Shown: positions 19,789-32,057, counted from the stretch's first letter. The stretch is DNA of 64,000 bases from Silene conica (GCA_029255685.2 CM055312.2:27126203-27190202), one strand, 5' to 3'. Notes: generated by a model not told the origin, from the sequence alone. Program-made: numbers and translations.

Positions 19789-22700
19789 TGTAACACCCCC
19801 ATTTATTTAAGGGCCTGTACTAGGACTCCTCAGATAAATAAAGGTGTTACCATCTCGGTTTCCCGAGGCAGTAGATACAAAGGAAGATAAACAGTACTTT
19901 AAATTAAATTTAAACTCAAAACATGTTCTTACATATCCGAATATAAAACTGTTCTGATCAAAGTAAAAGTACAACTCATAGACTGCTATCACGTGGTCTA
20001 GACTCTAGGCAGGTCCGGGTCCATGCTTCTCCCTTCCCTAAGCTCCCATAGTCTTTATACCTGTCAGTCTGCTCCCCAATAAATTGGTTCAACACAGGTG
20101 ATCACGAATACACAGGGTCAACCACGAGGTTGAGTAGAGAAAAACTGTAAACAAACCACATTACTATAAATAGAAAATCAATCATCTCCACTCCGAATCA
20201 CAAGACCCAATATCTCCGCACCGATCACAAGACCCATTATCTCCACACCAATCACAAGACCCATTATCTCCGCACCGATCACAAGACCCATTAACTCCGC
20301 TCCAATCACAAGACCCATTCACTCCGCACCATCGTTATCACATTATGATATAAATGCACAATATAATGATCACATGATAATATATCACAAACATGCTTGG
20401 TAACAATTATGAACGGTTTACACATCATCATATATCAGTAGTTTCCCCTACCTCAAACTGCAGAAGAAATGATAACTGCGCGACTGCTTCTAAAAATGGT
20501 CCACACGGAAACTTCCACCTAGATAAGTATTACTTTAATTAATACTTTCCTAATTCTCGTAATACGTGTACACATTCTACTTATAGACATTCCTATATTT
20601 AGAAAGTTTCCAAATCACTGGTTACCCAAAATAGTAACTTTCTAAATATAGTAACTTCTAAAAATAGTAGCTTCCAAAAATAGATACTTTAGTTTTGAAA
20701 TTCAAATCATTCAAAATATTAAATAAGACCCATATCAAAATTTACCATAAATAAAATATTACACCATCATTACTAATTATATTATCCATAAATACCAACT
20801 ATTATTAAAACTATTAATAATAATAATAATAATTATAGTAATAAAATTAGCAATTATGACAAGAAACCCGCGAGACAAACCCGTGTCCAAAACAGCCCTA
20901 ACAACCACCACGACACGCCCCACCTACCACCAACAGCCACTACAGCCCGTGCCCAGAACCACCCTCCACCACTGCAACCACCAGCAGCCCCCTCGCCGGC
21001 TGCCGGTGCTCTGAATCAACCACTCAAACACCCCTCGCTGCTCGCCCCTTCCCCTGACCACGCACACTTTGACAGACTTCCAACACCAGACCAGCCACCA
21101 CCAGCACCCGACACCACCACCAGACCCTTCCCTTGACTCCAAACTCGAGAGACACGGTGGTAACATCGCGTCGACCTCCCCCGAGTCAACGATGTTACCA
21201 CCCCCAACACCCCATGTTCACAGACCAAAACCCAGAAACTCAAAACCAGAAAAAAAAACGACTCCCTGACAGCCCTTGTTTAACCCCTTACACCACCTTG
21301 ACCAGCCACCCTTATCCACCGTGACTACCACCCTCGACTACACCCAACCACTACTCAACTCCGTGCATGAAGACCATAAAAAAAAACTACAGATTCATAA
21401 AAACGCATAGTAAAAGACGCAGATTAAACTCAGGTATATCTGATTGTATTACGACCTCCTGACACCAGTTTTAACCACCCCCACGACGACTCTAGGCGAC
21501 CAACGACGGTCTCCTTATAGTCTACACATGTTCATTACATATTATAGTATAAAAGTATGTAAAAACAACAGAGAATTACTTGTGCTATGCTCATATATAA
21601 GGTGACGAAAACTATACAGTTACCAGAAAATATCACAAAGGTGGTGGTCATACCAGATCTCTGACCACTTCGAACCACCTTACGTCGGCCTACAACCACC
21701 GTGCACCGGCTCTTTTCCTTCTCTGCTATGGCGGCTAGGTTTTTGTGTTTTGAGATCTTGAATAGTGTGCCTAGGGTTAGGGTAGACTAGGGCTTAAATA
21801 AGGCGGCAGGGTGTGTGTTTGCTGAGTTTGAAATCTTCTAATCGTGGGCTGAATTCTGCACACATATCGAGGCCCATGGCCGTGTTGCCATGGGTCCTAT
21901 ATTCGAATCCCAACAAGCACATACTACATCAATTACCCTAAGGCGACTAAGTTCCTATTTCGAGTCCCACCTAATGTAATACCACGCTTTTTGATTTCTT
22001 TTATTTGGACCGTTCGTTTTATAAACTTTCTCGTACTCGTTTTGTGTGAGGTGTTTTGGACTTAGGTGGGTTTCGAAATGGGGATCTATGTACCTTATTT
22101 TAATAATAGTAGTATGGTATTGCTAAGGCTTGAACTTGGGACCTATTGAGTGTTCGGTGTGGGCCTCGATTAGTGTGTCAAAGTGACAGCCCACACGGAA
22201 ATGTTCAGGAACAGCGTGATACAGTGCTTCCTGCCGCCATATATAGGTGGTGTTTCCTTAACCTAAACCCTACTCAAACTTAGATCTGACTTCACCAAAA
22301 CCCAGCCGCCACCTTATAGAAGAAGAGGAGCCTGTTCACGGTGGTGGTAAGCCGACCAAGCATACCTCGTTTTAGCCTTCTAACTGGTATGCGCATCACA
22401 TTGTTATGATTTCTGTTTACGGTCTAGTTTTCTATCATTCGTTTAGAAGGGTATGATGTCTGTAATCTTTATTTTTTTACATATTGTCATACTAGAATGT
22501 ATTTTGAACGTGTGGGTACCTTTACTTGAGGGTCGTTGGTGGTCTAGGGCTCTCGAAGAGGGTGGTTAGAATGGGGTCAGGTGGTGTCTGCGATAACACG
22601 TTTTATTTTGTGGTGTTGTCACGTTTTTGGAGTCGAGTTTAAGGGGTTTGTGTGTCTTGTTTATTTCTGGGTGTTGTGTCCCTAGGTGGTGGGTTGTCAG

Positions 22701-23481
22701 AGTATGCTAGTGGTGTTGGTTACAAGGTTAGCGGGGGTGGGTCACGGTGTAGAGAGGGGGTTCCGTTGGTGGTTTCGAAAGGGGTTGGCAGGGAGTTGGT
22801 TTGTGTCTAGTGGTCGGGGTTGATTGGGATGGTATCACCGCCGACTAGGGGGAGGTCTATGCGGTGGTACCATGGTGGTTGAGGGCGTTGGGTGTCTGTA
22901 ATGGTGGTTATGGGTCGTGGGGTCGTCGTCAGTCAGGCGCGTGGTGGTTGCAGGGTTTTTCGTCGGGGGCTGTTGAGGGGATAGAGAGCAGAGGGTCGTG
23001 AACCAGGCCTGGTAATGGCCCTGGTTCACCTCGCCGTGGGAGGTCGACGTGGTTGGTGGTGGTCAGCGTGGTAGTGGACGGTGTGGGGGACATGACAGGT
23101 GGTTTCCGGCAGGGTCTAGGCTGGTCAGGTGGCGGGAATTGGTGTTGGGAGACCTCGGGTGGTGTATGCGAATGGATGGGGTGTTTTTTTACCTTAGTTA
23201 CTTTATTCTTTTATTTTTACTATTATTATTAATATTATTTTAGTTAGTATTTAATTATGGTAATATTATGTTTATTAAGTAAAGATATTATGGATATTAA
23301 GGGAAAGGATTTTGGGTATTTAATGTATGATATGGTATTTATGCACTTTTAATAATTTGAATTTCAAAACCCAAGTGGTTATTTATTTTTAGGAGTTACT
23401 ATTTCTAGAAGCTACTATATTTAGAAAGTTACTATTTTGGGTAACTCGGTTGTTTGGAAGCTTTCTAAATATAGGAAGTGT

Positions 23482-23491
23482 CTATAAATAG
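23482..23491 (+). promoter_or_regulatory. Putative TATA box of LTR G
   Basis: CTATAAATAG recurs at the same place in the 3' LTR, and a similar CTATAAGTAG stands at the matching place in solo LTR F. A promoter here would give a U3 of about 1.5 kb. Confidence 0.4.
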
Positions 23492-23744
23492 AATGTGTAT
23501 ACGTATTACGGGAATTAGGAAGTTATTAATTTATATAATATATATCTAGGTGGAAGTTTTCGTGTGGAGCATTTTTAGAAGCAGTCGCGCAATTATCTTT
23601 CTTCTACAGTTTTGAGGTAGGGGAAACTACTGATGTATGATGATGTGTAAACCGTTCATAACTGATATCAAGCATGTTTGTTATATATATTATCATGTGA
23701 TCTTTATATTGTGCACTTATATCATACTGTGATACGATGAGGCG

Positions 23745-23885
23745 ATGAGATGATGGGTCTTGTGATTGGCGCGGAGATAATGGGTCTTGTGATTGGTGTG
23801 GAGATAATGGGTCTTGTGATTGGTGTGGAGATAATGGGTCTTGTGATCGGTGCGGAGATAATGGGTCTTGTGATTCGGAGTGGAG
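23745..23885 (+). repeat. 28-bp tandem repeat in LTR G
   Basis: Five units of roughly GGAGATAATGGGTCTTGTGA plus GATTGGTGT or variants. The 3' LTR has the same array at about 31376-31512. Confidence 0.9.
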
Positions 23886-24286
23886 ATGATCGATATTCTA
23901 TTTTTAGTAATGTGGTTTGTTTACAGTTTTACTCTACTCAACCTCGTGGTTGACCCTGTGTATTCGTGATCACCTGTGATGAACCAAATTATTGGGGAGC
24001 AGACTGACAGGTATAAAGACTATGGGAGCATCAGGGAAGGGAGAAGCATGGACTCGGACCTGTTTAGAGTCTAGACCACGTGATAGTAGTCTATGAGTTG
24101 TACTTTTATTTTTATCAGAACAGTTTTATATTCGGATATGTAAGAACTTGTTATGAGTTTAAATTTAATTTAAAGTACTGTTTATTTTCCTTTGTATCTA
24201 CTGCCTCGGGAAACCGAGATGGTAACACCTTTATTTATCTGAGGAGTCCTAGTTCAGGCCCTTAAATAAATGGGGGTGTTACAAAG

Positions 24287-24298
24287 TGGTATCAGAGC
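24287..24298 (+). promoter_or_regulatory. Primer-binding site of element G
   Basis: TGGTATCAGAGC, three bases (AAG) after the 5' LTR, is complementary to initiator-Met tRNA. Confidence 0.92.
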
Positions 24299-24830
24299 GA
24301 ACGATCCTCAGGCCTAACCTAATGAACCCAATGAACGTAGGAGAGTCTAAATAAAATGAACCCCGGGATAGGACTGTTAGGAGCACACTAAAGGGAAAGT
24401 ATGAGTCTGGGGCCCCCTCACACCGAACCATAGGCCCTATCAGTTTAACCCGGGAACCCAGAGTGCATATACGAGAGAAAAGGGTAGAATAGGAGGTGGT
24501 GAATGTGATAGCATACTGTGATAAGTATGTTATGAGAATTCTGAGTATAAGTGACTTTTGAAAAAGCCGGAAGGGGCATGAGCATGAATGAATCTTTAAT
24601 TGTTGGAAAAGGTGTATATTGATGTGATATGTTAAGTGATTTAAAACATGTTAGAAATCCTTCTTTCATCATGGCTAGTGATATGCGGTTATGTGATCCC
24701 TGAGCCATGTTATAAAAGAAAACTACTCTATATGATCAGTGTTTATAGATTTTGATGCTTAGGGAACATAGCCCTAAACCAAATGGGTACCCATGTACGT
24801 CGGGACTCATTTCTTTTCTTGTTTTATAGT

Positions 24831-27800
24831 ATGCCTCCGCGAAGAGATAATGCCGTTAACATCACGCAAGAGGAGTTAGACCGATTACTAGCTGAGAATG
24901 CGGCTCTAAAGGCCAAACGTATGGACTCCGCTAAGATGAGCACGATAATTGCAAGGCACCACCCCACCCAATTCACCGGGGAGGGGGAGCCTCATTTGAT
25001 GGGGGTCTGGTGCAGAGAATTCAGTAACTTATTCGAACTGGTGGATTGCCCCGAGGAACTGAGGGTTGACCAAGCAGCTCACTATCTGAGGGGACTGGCT
25101 GGAGACTGGTGGACCGGGAACAAGGGAGAGATCGGGGAAGCAGCTAAAGAGGATGGGACCGAGTTTGTTCCATGGGACGCATTCAAGGGGGTCTTGAACG
25201 AGGTGTTTCTACCAGAATTCCAAAAGAGCAACCTGAGGGAGGAGTTTGACTCATTCAAGATGTCGGAAGACATGACTGTAGAGGCTTACTACAGGAAATT
25301 CATCCAGTTGGTGCACTATGTGGGAGACATGGGATTCGACGATGCCATGCTAGCAATGAAATTTGAGAGGGGGTTATCAATCGCCATCAAGAAGAGACTG
25401 ATTGCAGCTCCGCCCACCACAGTCCGTGACATTTATTTAAGGGCTAGGGCGGCGGAGAGGCTTTCGGATATGATCAAAGAGGACAAGAAGTCCAAGTCAG
25501 AAAAGAGGAAGGCTGAACCAGTAACCGAGGGTTCAGGATCGAAAAAGCAAAGTAATAACAAGTTCAGTGGGTATTTCGGGAGTAGTGCCTCTGGTGGTGG
25601 GAGGAATCAGAGTGGGGGCAACTTCAGGAGTGGAGGTTCCGGCAGTGGTTCTGTAGGAATAGTTTGCTTCGGCTGTGGAAAGACGGGACACAAACAGGCG
25701 GTGTGTCGTTCATCTGGAGGAAACCAGTCCGGGGGCTATCATACACCTACATCCGGATACCAGGGACCTCGCACTCTGTCCTATGGCAGCAGTGGCTATC
25801 GCACACCCATGACAAACTATGGTGGGGGTGCGAAGTCTGGAGGCAGCAGCAACTATCAGAGGAACTACAACAACAACAATCAGAACCGTTCATATCAGAA
25901 TCAGTACAATGGAAGTGGGAACAACAACAAGACGGGGACGACAGGAAATCAGCAGGCTGGGACATCTTCTGCCAGCCAGAGTGGAGTCAAGTCCAGTGGC
26001 AAACTCTTTGCCATGGGAAAGCAGGCCGCTCAGGAGGATGCTCATGTGGTTACTGGTACTTTTCTTGTAAACTCTAGACCTACCTTCGTACTTTTCGATT
26101 CCGGTGCCACCCATTCTTTTGTGTCTAGAGAGCATGTTAGAGTTTTGGGACTTGAGAGGTTCGACTGGGTCGCAGACTCAGTGACCATACCTTCAGGAGA
26201 GTCAATAGCTTGTAATAGAGTCTATGGAAGTGTACCCATCAAAATCGGGGAAGCAATTTTCTATTGTGACCTCATAGAATTTCCACTGGGGGGTTTTGAG
26301 GTGATCCTAGGGATGGATTGGTTGGGGAAGTATAGGGCTTTTATCGACTGTCACCAAAAGAAGATTTCCTTGAAGGGACCCAAGGGAGTGAGGGTGTCCT
26401 ACAAGGGGTATAGAGTCAAACCAAAAATCAAATTTATATCTGTCAATACCCTGAAGTCTAGTTTGCGGAAAGGAGAAAGCCTAATCTTGTGCCAAATGTG
26501 GGATTGTGAGGCTGAGACCCCCAAGACTAGTGAGATACCTGTAGTACGGGAGTTTGAAGGAGTTTTTCGAGACGACGTGCCAGGGTTACCGCCGAGGAGG
26601 GAAGTGGAATATTCCATTGACCTAAAGCCAGGAGCGGGACCCATATCTAAATCACCGTACCTTATGGGACCGGAAGAAATGGAGGATTTGAAGAAGCAAT
26701 TGGATGAACTAGCTGGGAGAGGGTTCATCCGACCCAGTGTGTCGCCCTGGGGAGCACCTGTTTTATTTGTGAAGAAGAAGGATGGGATTTTGAGGTTGTG
26801 TGTTGACTACCGAGAGCTGAACAATGTGACAATCAAGAACCGTTATCCTTTGCCAAGAATTGACGACTTGTTCGATCAGTTGAGTGGAGCTGGGGTTTTC
26901 TCCAAGATTGACTTGAGATCCGGGTACCATCAGCTAAGAATAAAGGATGAAGATATTCCGAAGACCGCTTTCCGAACGAGGTATGGCCACTATGAATTTG
27001 TGGTTATGCCCTTTGGATTGACTAATGCTCCAGCTGTGTTCATGGACTTGATGAATCGAGTCTTCAGCCCGTATCTGGACAAGTTCGTGGTGGTATTCAT
27101 AGATGATATCTTGGTATATTCTAAGAATGCAGAAGAGCACGAGGATCATTTGAGGAGGGTGCTTCAGACCCTAGAGGAACATAAGCTCAACGCTAAGTTG
27201 AGTAAGTGCGAGTTCTGGTTAGAGAAAGTGGCGTTTCTGGGGCATGTCATTTCCAAAGAAGGGGTATCTGTCGACCCTAGTAAAATCGAAGCTGTGACTA
27301 AGTGGCAAAGTCCAAAGAATGTGGGTGAGATTCGAAGTTTCCTGGGGTTGGCAGGTTATTACCGGAGATTCGTCAAAGACTTTTCGAAGATAGCAAAGCC
27401 GTTGACGTCGTTAATGAGGAAGGAGAATCGTTTTGTCTGGGATGAGAGTTGTGAGAAGGCATTCCTGACTCTTAAGGAACGCCTGACAACAGCTCCTATC
27501 CTGGCCTTGCCAGTTGGAAGTGATAATTTCGAAGTATACACCGACGCTTCAAAGCATGGGTTGGGTTGTGTGTTAATGCAGAATGGGAGAGTGATCGCGT
27601 ATGCTTCTCGCCAGTTGAAGACCTACGAAGAGAATTATCCGACTCATGATTTGGAATTGGGCGCGGTTGTGTTTGCACTTAAATTGTGGCGTCATTACCT
27701 ATATGGGGCCACTTTTAAAGTGTTTTCTGATCATAAGAGCTTGAAATATATCTACACCCAGAAGGAGTTGAACATGAGACAGAGAAGGTGGATAGAGTTG

Positions 27801-29432
27801 ATCGGAGACTATGACATGCAGATTGTCTACCACGAGGGTAAGGCGAATATGGTAGCTGATGCCCTAAGTAGGAAGTCAGTGCATGCTTTGAGTTGTGCCA
27901 GATCGAGGGTGAGGTTGCATGGCGAACTAATGGAGATGGGAATTTTCATGATCCGGAAAGGGGATGCCCTTGGTGACTTGACAGTGGAGCCTGAGCTGTA
28001 TGGGGAGATTCGGGAGTTACAGAAGGACGATGAGAGAATCCAGAAGTGGCGTTTGATGGTGGAAAGTGGGGTTGGTGAAGAGACATCCAAGTTCAGTATT
28101 CATACCGACGGTAGTTTGAGGTTCAGTGGGCGATGGTGTGTACCGAATGTTTAGGACCTAAAGAAGAAGATCCTGACTGAAGCTCATGCTACTCCTTATT
28201 CTGTTCACCCAGGGGGTGATAAGCTGTATAAGGACCTTAAGAAGACGTTTTGGTGGCCGAATATGAAGAAGGAGGTCGCAGAGTTTGTCTCGAGGTGTTT
28301 GACGTGTCAACGAGTGAAAGGGGAGCATAAGAGACCTCAAGGGAAGGTTCAGCCTTTAGATGTGCCAGAGTGGAAGTGGGAAAATATTTCGATGGACTTT
28401 ATCGTGGGGTTGCCTCGGACTCAGAAGGGCAACAACATGATTTGGGTGATTGTGGATCGTTTAACTAAGTCAGCTCACTTTATTTCCATGAAAGATACCT
28501 GGAGTAAAGCTGAGTTGGCTAAGTCATATGTTCAGAATGTAGTCAAACTGCATGGCGTACCCAAGGACATTGTTTCAGATCCGGACTCGAGGTTTATATC
28601 CAGATTTTGGCAGGAGTTGCAGGCTGCTTTGGGTACCCAGTTGAAGATGAGTACAGCTTTTCATCCGGCTACTGACGGTCAGACTGAGAGGATGATTCAG
28701 AATCTTGAGGATATGTTGAGGGCGTGCGTACTTGAGTTCGGAGGATCTTGGGAGGATCGACTGGGGCTGATCGAGTTTTCTTATAACAACAGCTATCATG
28801 CCAGTATTGGGATGGCTCCTTTTGAGGCGTTGTATGGGAGGAAGTGTCGGAGTCCTGTGTGTTGGGATGATCGGGCTGATGTTGTGACCTTGGGGCCAGA
28901 TATGATCCAGGAGATGGTGGAGCAGGTTCAGATTATTCGACAGAGGATGAGGGCCGCTCAGGATAGACAGAAGAGCTATGCCGATCTGAAGAGGAGCGAT
29001 ATTGCATTTGAGGCCGGAGAGAAAGTACTACTGAAAGTCTCTCCGATGAAGGGTGTGATGAGATTCGGCAAGCGTGGCAAACTAAGTCAGAAATTTATTG
29101 GGCCATTTGAGATCTTGGACAGAGTTGGAGAGGTGGCATATCGCTTAGCTTTGCCTCCAACCCTATCCAAGGTCCATAATGTGTTCCATGTGTCCCAGTT
29201 GAGGAAATACGTGAGTGATCCATCACATGTGCTTCAGCATGAGGTGATTGAGGTAGATGAGTAGTTGGCATACATTGAGACTCCGAAGGAAATTCTGGAC
29301 AAGAAGGTACGGAAGACTCGCAATGGGGAGACGTCCTTGGTAAAGGTCTTGTGGACAAATCATAATCAGGAAGAAGCTACGTGGGAGTCTGAGGCATCCA
29401 TGAGAGAGCGTTATCCACATTTGTTCGATTGA
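24831..29432 (+). pseudogene. Gag-pol polyprotein of element G with two TAG stops
   Basis: One frame of 1534 codons. Gag (from MPPRRDNAV) has a single zinc knuckle, [14 protein letters not shown]. The aspartic protease has DSGATHSF and VILGMDWLG. Reverse transcriptase has the FIDDILVYS active site. RNase H begins at [15 protein letters not shown] and integrase follows with an H-H-C-C finger ending CLTCQ. The DDE core includes DFIVGLP and IVSDPDSRF, then a GPF motif, and the C-terminus is chromodomain-like (EEATWESEASMRERYP region). TAG at 28152-28154 cuts between RNase H and the integrase finger; a second TAG at 29262-29264 removes the tail; the natural TGA is 29430-29432. An in-frame ATG at 24783 exists, but 24831 starts the Gag-like sequence. 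Otherwise the frame is intact. Confidence 0.92.
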
Positions 29433-29437
29433 GGTAA

Positions 29438-29474
29438 GTTACGCGGACGTAACTTTTCTTTAAGGGGGGTGGAA
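29438..29474 (+). promoter_or_regulatory. First hairpin and PPT-like tract of element G
   Basis: GTTACGCGGACGTAAC (29438-29453) is followed by AAGGGGGGTGGAA (29462-29474) and then TGTAACATTCTG (29475), which looks like an LTR start. It lies 125 bp upstream of the functional-looking PPT. Confidence 0.6.
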
Positions 29475-29562
29475 TGTAACATTCTGTGATTTAAGTAAGT
29501 TTATGCAGACTGTTGTGTTGCAAGTTCGTTTGAGTTGATTGTTTTGCCACCTAAGTATGGTA

Positions 29563-29600
29563 GAACTTCGGGACGAAGTTCATTTTAAGGGGGGGAAGAC
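29563..29600 (+). promoter_or_regulatory. Second hairpin and polypurine tract of element G
   Basis: The perfect inverted repeat GAACTTCGGGACGAAGTTC (29563-29581) is followed by AAGGGGGGGAAGAC, which abuts the 3' LTR at 29601. This is the PPT expected to prime plus-strand synthesis. Confidence 0.8.
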
Positions 29601-31910
29601 TGTAATACCTCGCTTTTTGATTTCTTTTATTTGGACCGTTCGTTTTATAAACTTTCTCGTACTCGTTTTGTGTGAGGTGTTTTGGACTTAGGTGGGTTTC
29701 GAAATGGGGATCTATGTACCTTATTTTAATAATAGTAGTATGGTGTTGCTAAGGCTTGAACTTGGGACCTATTGAGTGTTCGGTGTGGGCCTCGATTAGT
29801 GTGTCAAAGTGACAGCCCACACGGAAATGTTCAGGAACAGCGTGATACAGTGCTTCCTGCCGCCATATATAGGTGGTGTTTCCTTAACCTAAACCCTACT
29901 CAAACTTAGATCTGACTTCACCAAAACCCAGCCGCCACCTTATAGAAGAAGAGGAGCCTGTTCACGGTGGTGGTAAGCCGACCAAGCATACCTCGTTTTA
30001 GCCTTCTAACTGGTATGCGCATCACATTGTTATGATTTCTGTTTACGGTCTAGTTTTCTATCATTCGTTTAGAAGGGTATGATGTCTGTAATCTTTATTT
30101 TTTTACATATTGTCATACTAGAATGTATTTTGAACGTGTGGGTACCTTTACTTGAGGGTCGTTGGTGGTCTAGGGCTCTCGAAGAGGGTGGTTAGAATGG
30201 GGTCAGGTGGTGTCTGCGATAACACGTTTTCTTTTGTGGTGTTGTCACGTTTTTGGAGTCGAGTTTAAGGGGTTTGTGTGTCTTGTTTATTTCTGGGTGT
30301 TGTGTCCCTAGGTGGTGGGTTGTCAGAGTATGCTAGTGGTGTTGGTTACAAGGTTAGCGGGGGTTGGTCACGATGTAGAGAGGGGGTTCCGTTGGTGGTT
30401 TCGAAAGGGGTTGGCAGGGAGTTGGTTTGTGTCTAGTGGTCGGGGTTGATTGGGATGGTATCACCGCTAACTAGGGGGAGGTCTATGCGGTGGTACCATG
30501 GTGGTTGAGGGCGTTGGGTGTCTGTAATGGTGGTTATGGGTCGTGGGGTCGTCGTCAGTCAGGCGCGTGGTGGTTGCTGGGTTTTTCGTCGGGGGCTGTT
30601 GAGGGGATAGGGAGCAGAGGGTCGTGAACCAGGCCTGGTAATGGCCCTGGTTCACCTCGCCGTGGGAGGTCGACGTGGTTGGTGGTGGTCAGCGTGGTAG
30701 TGGACGGTGTGGGGGACATGACATGTGGTTTTCGGCAGGGTCTAGGCTGGTCAGGTGGCGGGAATTGGTGTTGGGAGACCTCGGGTGGTGTATGCGAATG
30801 GATGGGGTGTTTTGTTACCTTAGTTACTTTATTCTTTTATTTTTACTATTATTATTAATATTATTTTAATTAGTATTTAATTATGGTAATATTATGTTTA
30901 TTAAGTAAAGATATTATGGATATTAAGGGAAAGGATTTTGGGTATTTAATGTATGATATGGTATTTATGCACTTTTAATAATTTGAATTTCAAAACCCAA
31001 GTGGTTATTTATTTTTAGGAGTTACTATTTCTAGAAGCTACTATATTTAGAAAGTTACTATTTTGGGTAACTCGGTTGTTTGGAAGCTTTCTAAATATAG
31101 GAAGTGTCTATAAATAGAATGTGTATACGTATTACGGGAATTAGGAAGTTATTAATTTATATAATATATATCTAGGTGGAAGTTTTCGTGTGGAGCATTT
31201 TTAGAAGCAGTCGCGCAATTATCTTTCTTCTACAGTTTTGAGGTAGGGGAAACTACTGATGTATGATGATGTGTAAACCGTTCATAACTGATATCAAGCA
31301 TGTTTGTTATATATATTATCATGTGATCTTTATATTGTGCACTTATATCATACTGTGATAACGATGAGGCGATGAGATGATGGGTCTTGTGATTGGCGCG
31401 GAGATAATGGGTCTTGTGATTGGTGCGGAGATAATGGGTCTTGTGATTGGTGTGGAGATAATGGGTCTTGTGATCGGTGCGGAGATAATGGGTCTTGTGA
31501 TTCGGAGTGGAGATGATCGATATTCTATTTTTAGTAATGTGGTTTGTTTACAGTTTTACTCTACTCAACCTCGTGGTTGACCCTGTGTATTCGTGATCAC
31601 CTGTGATGAACCAAATTATTGGGGAGCAGACTGACAGGTATAAAGACTATGGGAGCATCAGGGAAGGGAGAAGCATGGACTCGGACCTGTTTAGAGTCTA
31701 GACCACGTGATAGTAGTCTATGAGTTGTACTTTTATTTTTATCAGAACAGTTTTATATTCGGATATTTAAGAACTTGTTATGAGTTTAAATTTAATTTAA
31801 AGTACTGTTTATCTTCCTTTGTATCTACTGCCTCGGGAAATCGAGATGGTAACACCTTTATTTATCTGAGGAGTCCTAGTTCAGGCCCTTAAATAAATGG
31901 GGGTGTTACA
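29601..31910 (+). mobile_element. 3' LTR of element G
   Basis: 2310 bp, nearly identical to 21975-24283. In the terminal hairpin the right arm is TCGAG instead of CCGAG (31832-31845), which keeps a G-U pair in RNA. Confidence 0.92.
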
Positions 31911-32057
31911 CCTAAGTCCAAAACACCTCTTATAAAACGCATAACAAGCAAGCTTATTAAACGAACGATTTAATTAAAAAGGCCTAACAAAGCGAGGTAT
32001 TACAAGTTCAGTTCAGTTCAGTTAAGTTAAATTTCAGTCCAAAAGAACAGGGCCTTA

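Larger units (their letters stand above)
21975..24283 (+). mobile_element. 5' LTR of element G
   Basis: 2309 bp, TGTAATACCACGC...GGGGTGTTACA. Landmarks: a TATA-like CTATAAATAG near 23482, five tandem copies of a 28-bp unit (about 23745-23885), and a CTCGG-GAAA-CCGAG hairpin (24205-24218) before the terminus. The latter half of the terminus can pair with an upstream GGTAACACC. Short ORFs rich in MGLVIG are reading frames of the tandem repeat. Confidence 0.9.
21975..31910 (+). mobile_element. Full-length chromovirus G (Tekay/Del-like)
   Basis: A 9.9-kb element with 5' LTR 21975-24283, PBS 24287-24298, a gag-pol frame 24831-29432 and 3' LTR 29601-31910. It is flanked by CCTAA (21970-21974 and 31911-31915). 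Its LTRs differ at roughly 18 positions in 2310 by my reading, so it is a young insertion. Two in-frame TAG codons break the polyprotein, so this copy looks unable to make full-length integrase without readthrough. The C-terminal chromodomain-like tail and initiator-Met PBS place it among chromoviruses, probably Tekay/Del. Confidence 0.92.
19789..32004 (-). mobile_element. Solo LTR F (minus), interrupted by element G
   Basis: On the minus strand the LTR starts TGTAATACCTCGC at 32004 and ends GGGGGTGTTACA at 19789. It lies in two parts, 31911-32004 and 19789-21974, with target duplication AGTTC on both outer sides. Together the parts make about 2.28 kb. It is related to the LTRs of G and B: it shares the CAACCTCGTGGTTGACCCTG block, CACAAGACCC-type tandem motifs (20195-20330) and the CTCGG/CCGAG terminal hairpin (19854-19867). 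It carries no internal region, hence a solo LTR. Confidence 0.85.
18774..32054. mobile_element. Harbinger/Tourist-like element E, split by nested LTR elements
   Basis: The left end GGCCCTGTTCTTTTGGACT (from 18774) is repeated as an exact 19-bp inverted copy ending at 32054. Both ends are flanked by TTA (18771-18773 and 32055-32057), the target typical of PIF/Harbinger and Tourist elements. The element's own sequence is 18774-19788 plus 32010-32054; the 12 kb between is the nested solo LTR F with element G. Subterminal regions are long arrays of GTTCA with TCCTATAA interruptions. No transposase is visible, so it is non-autonomous. Confidence 0.8.

Noticed and set aside
23750..23953. MGLVIG repeat ORF (also 31377-31580)
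   Set aside because: Reading frame of the 28-bp tandem repeat in the LTRs of element G.
25664..26135. Overlapping ORFs on both strands within gag of element G
   Set aside because: Shadows of the Gly/Asn/Gln-rich gag coding sequence.
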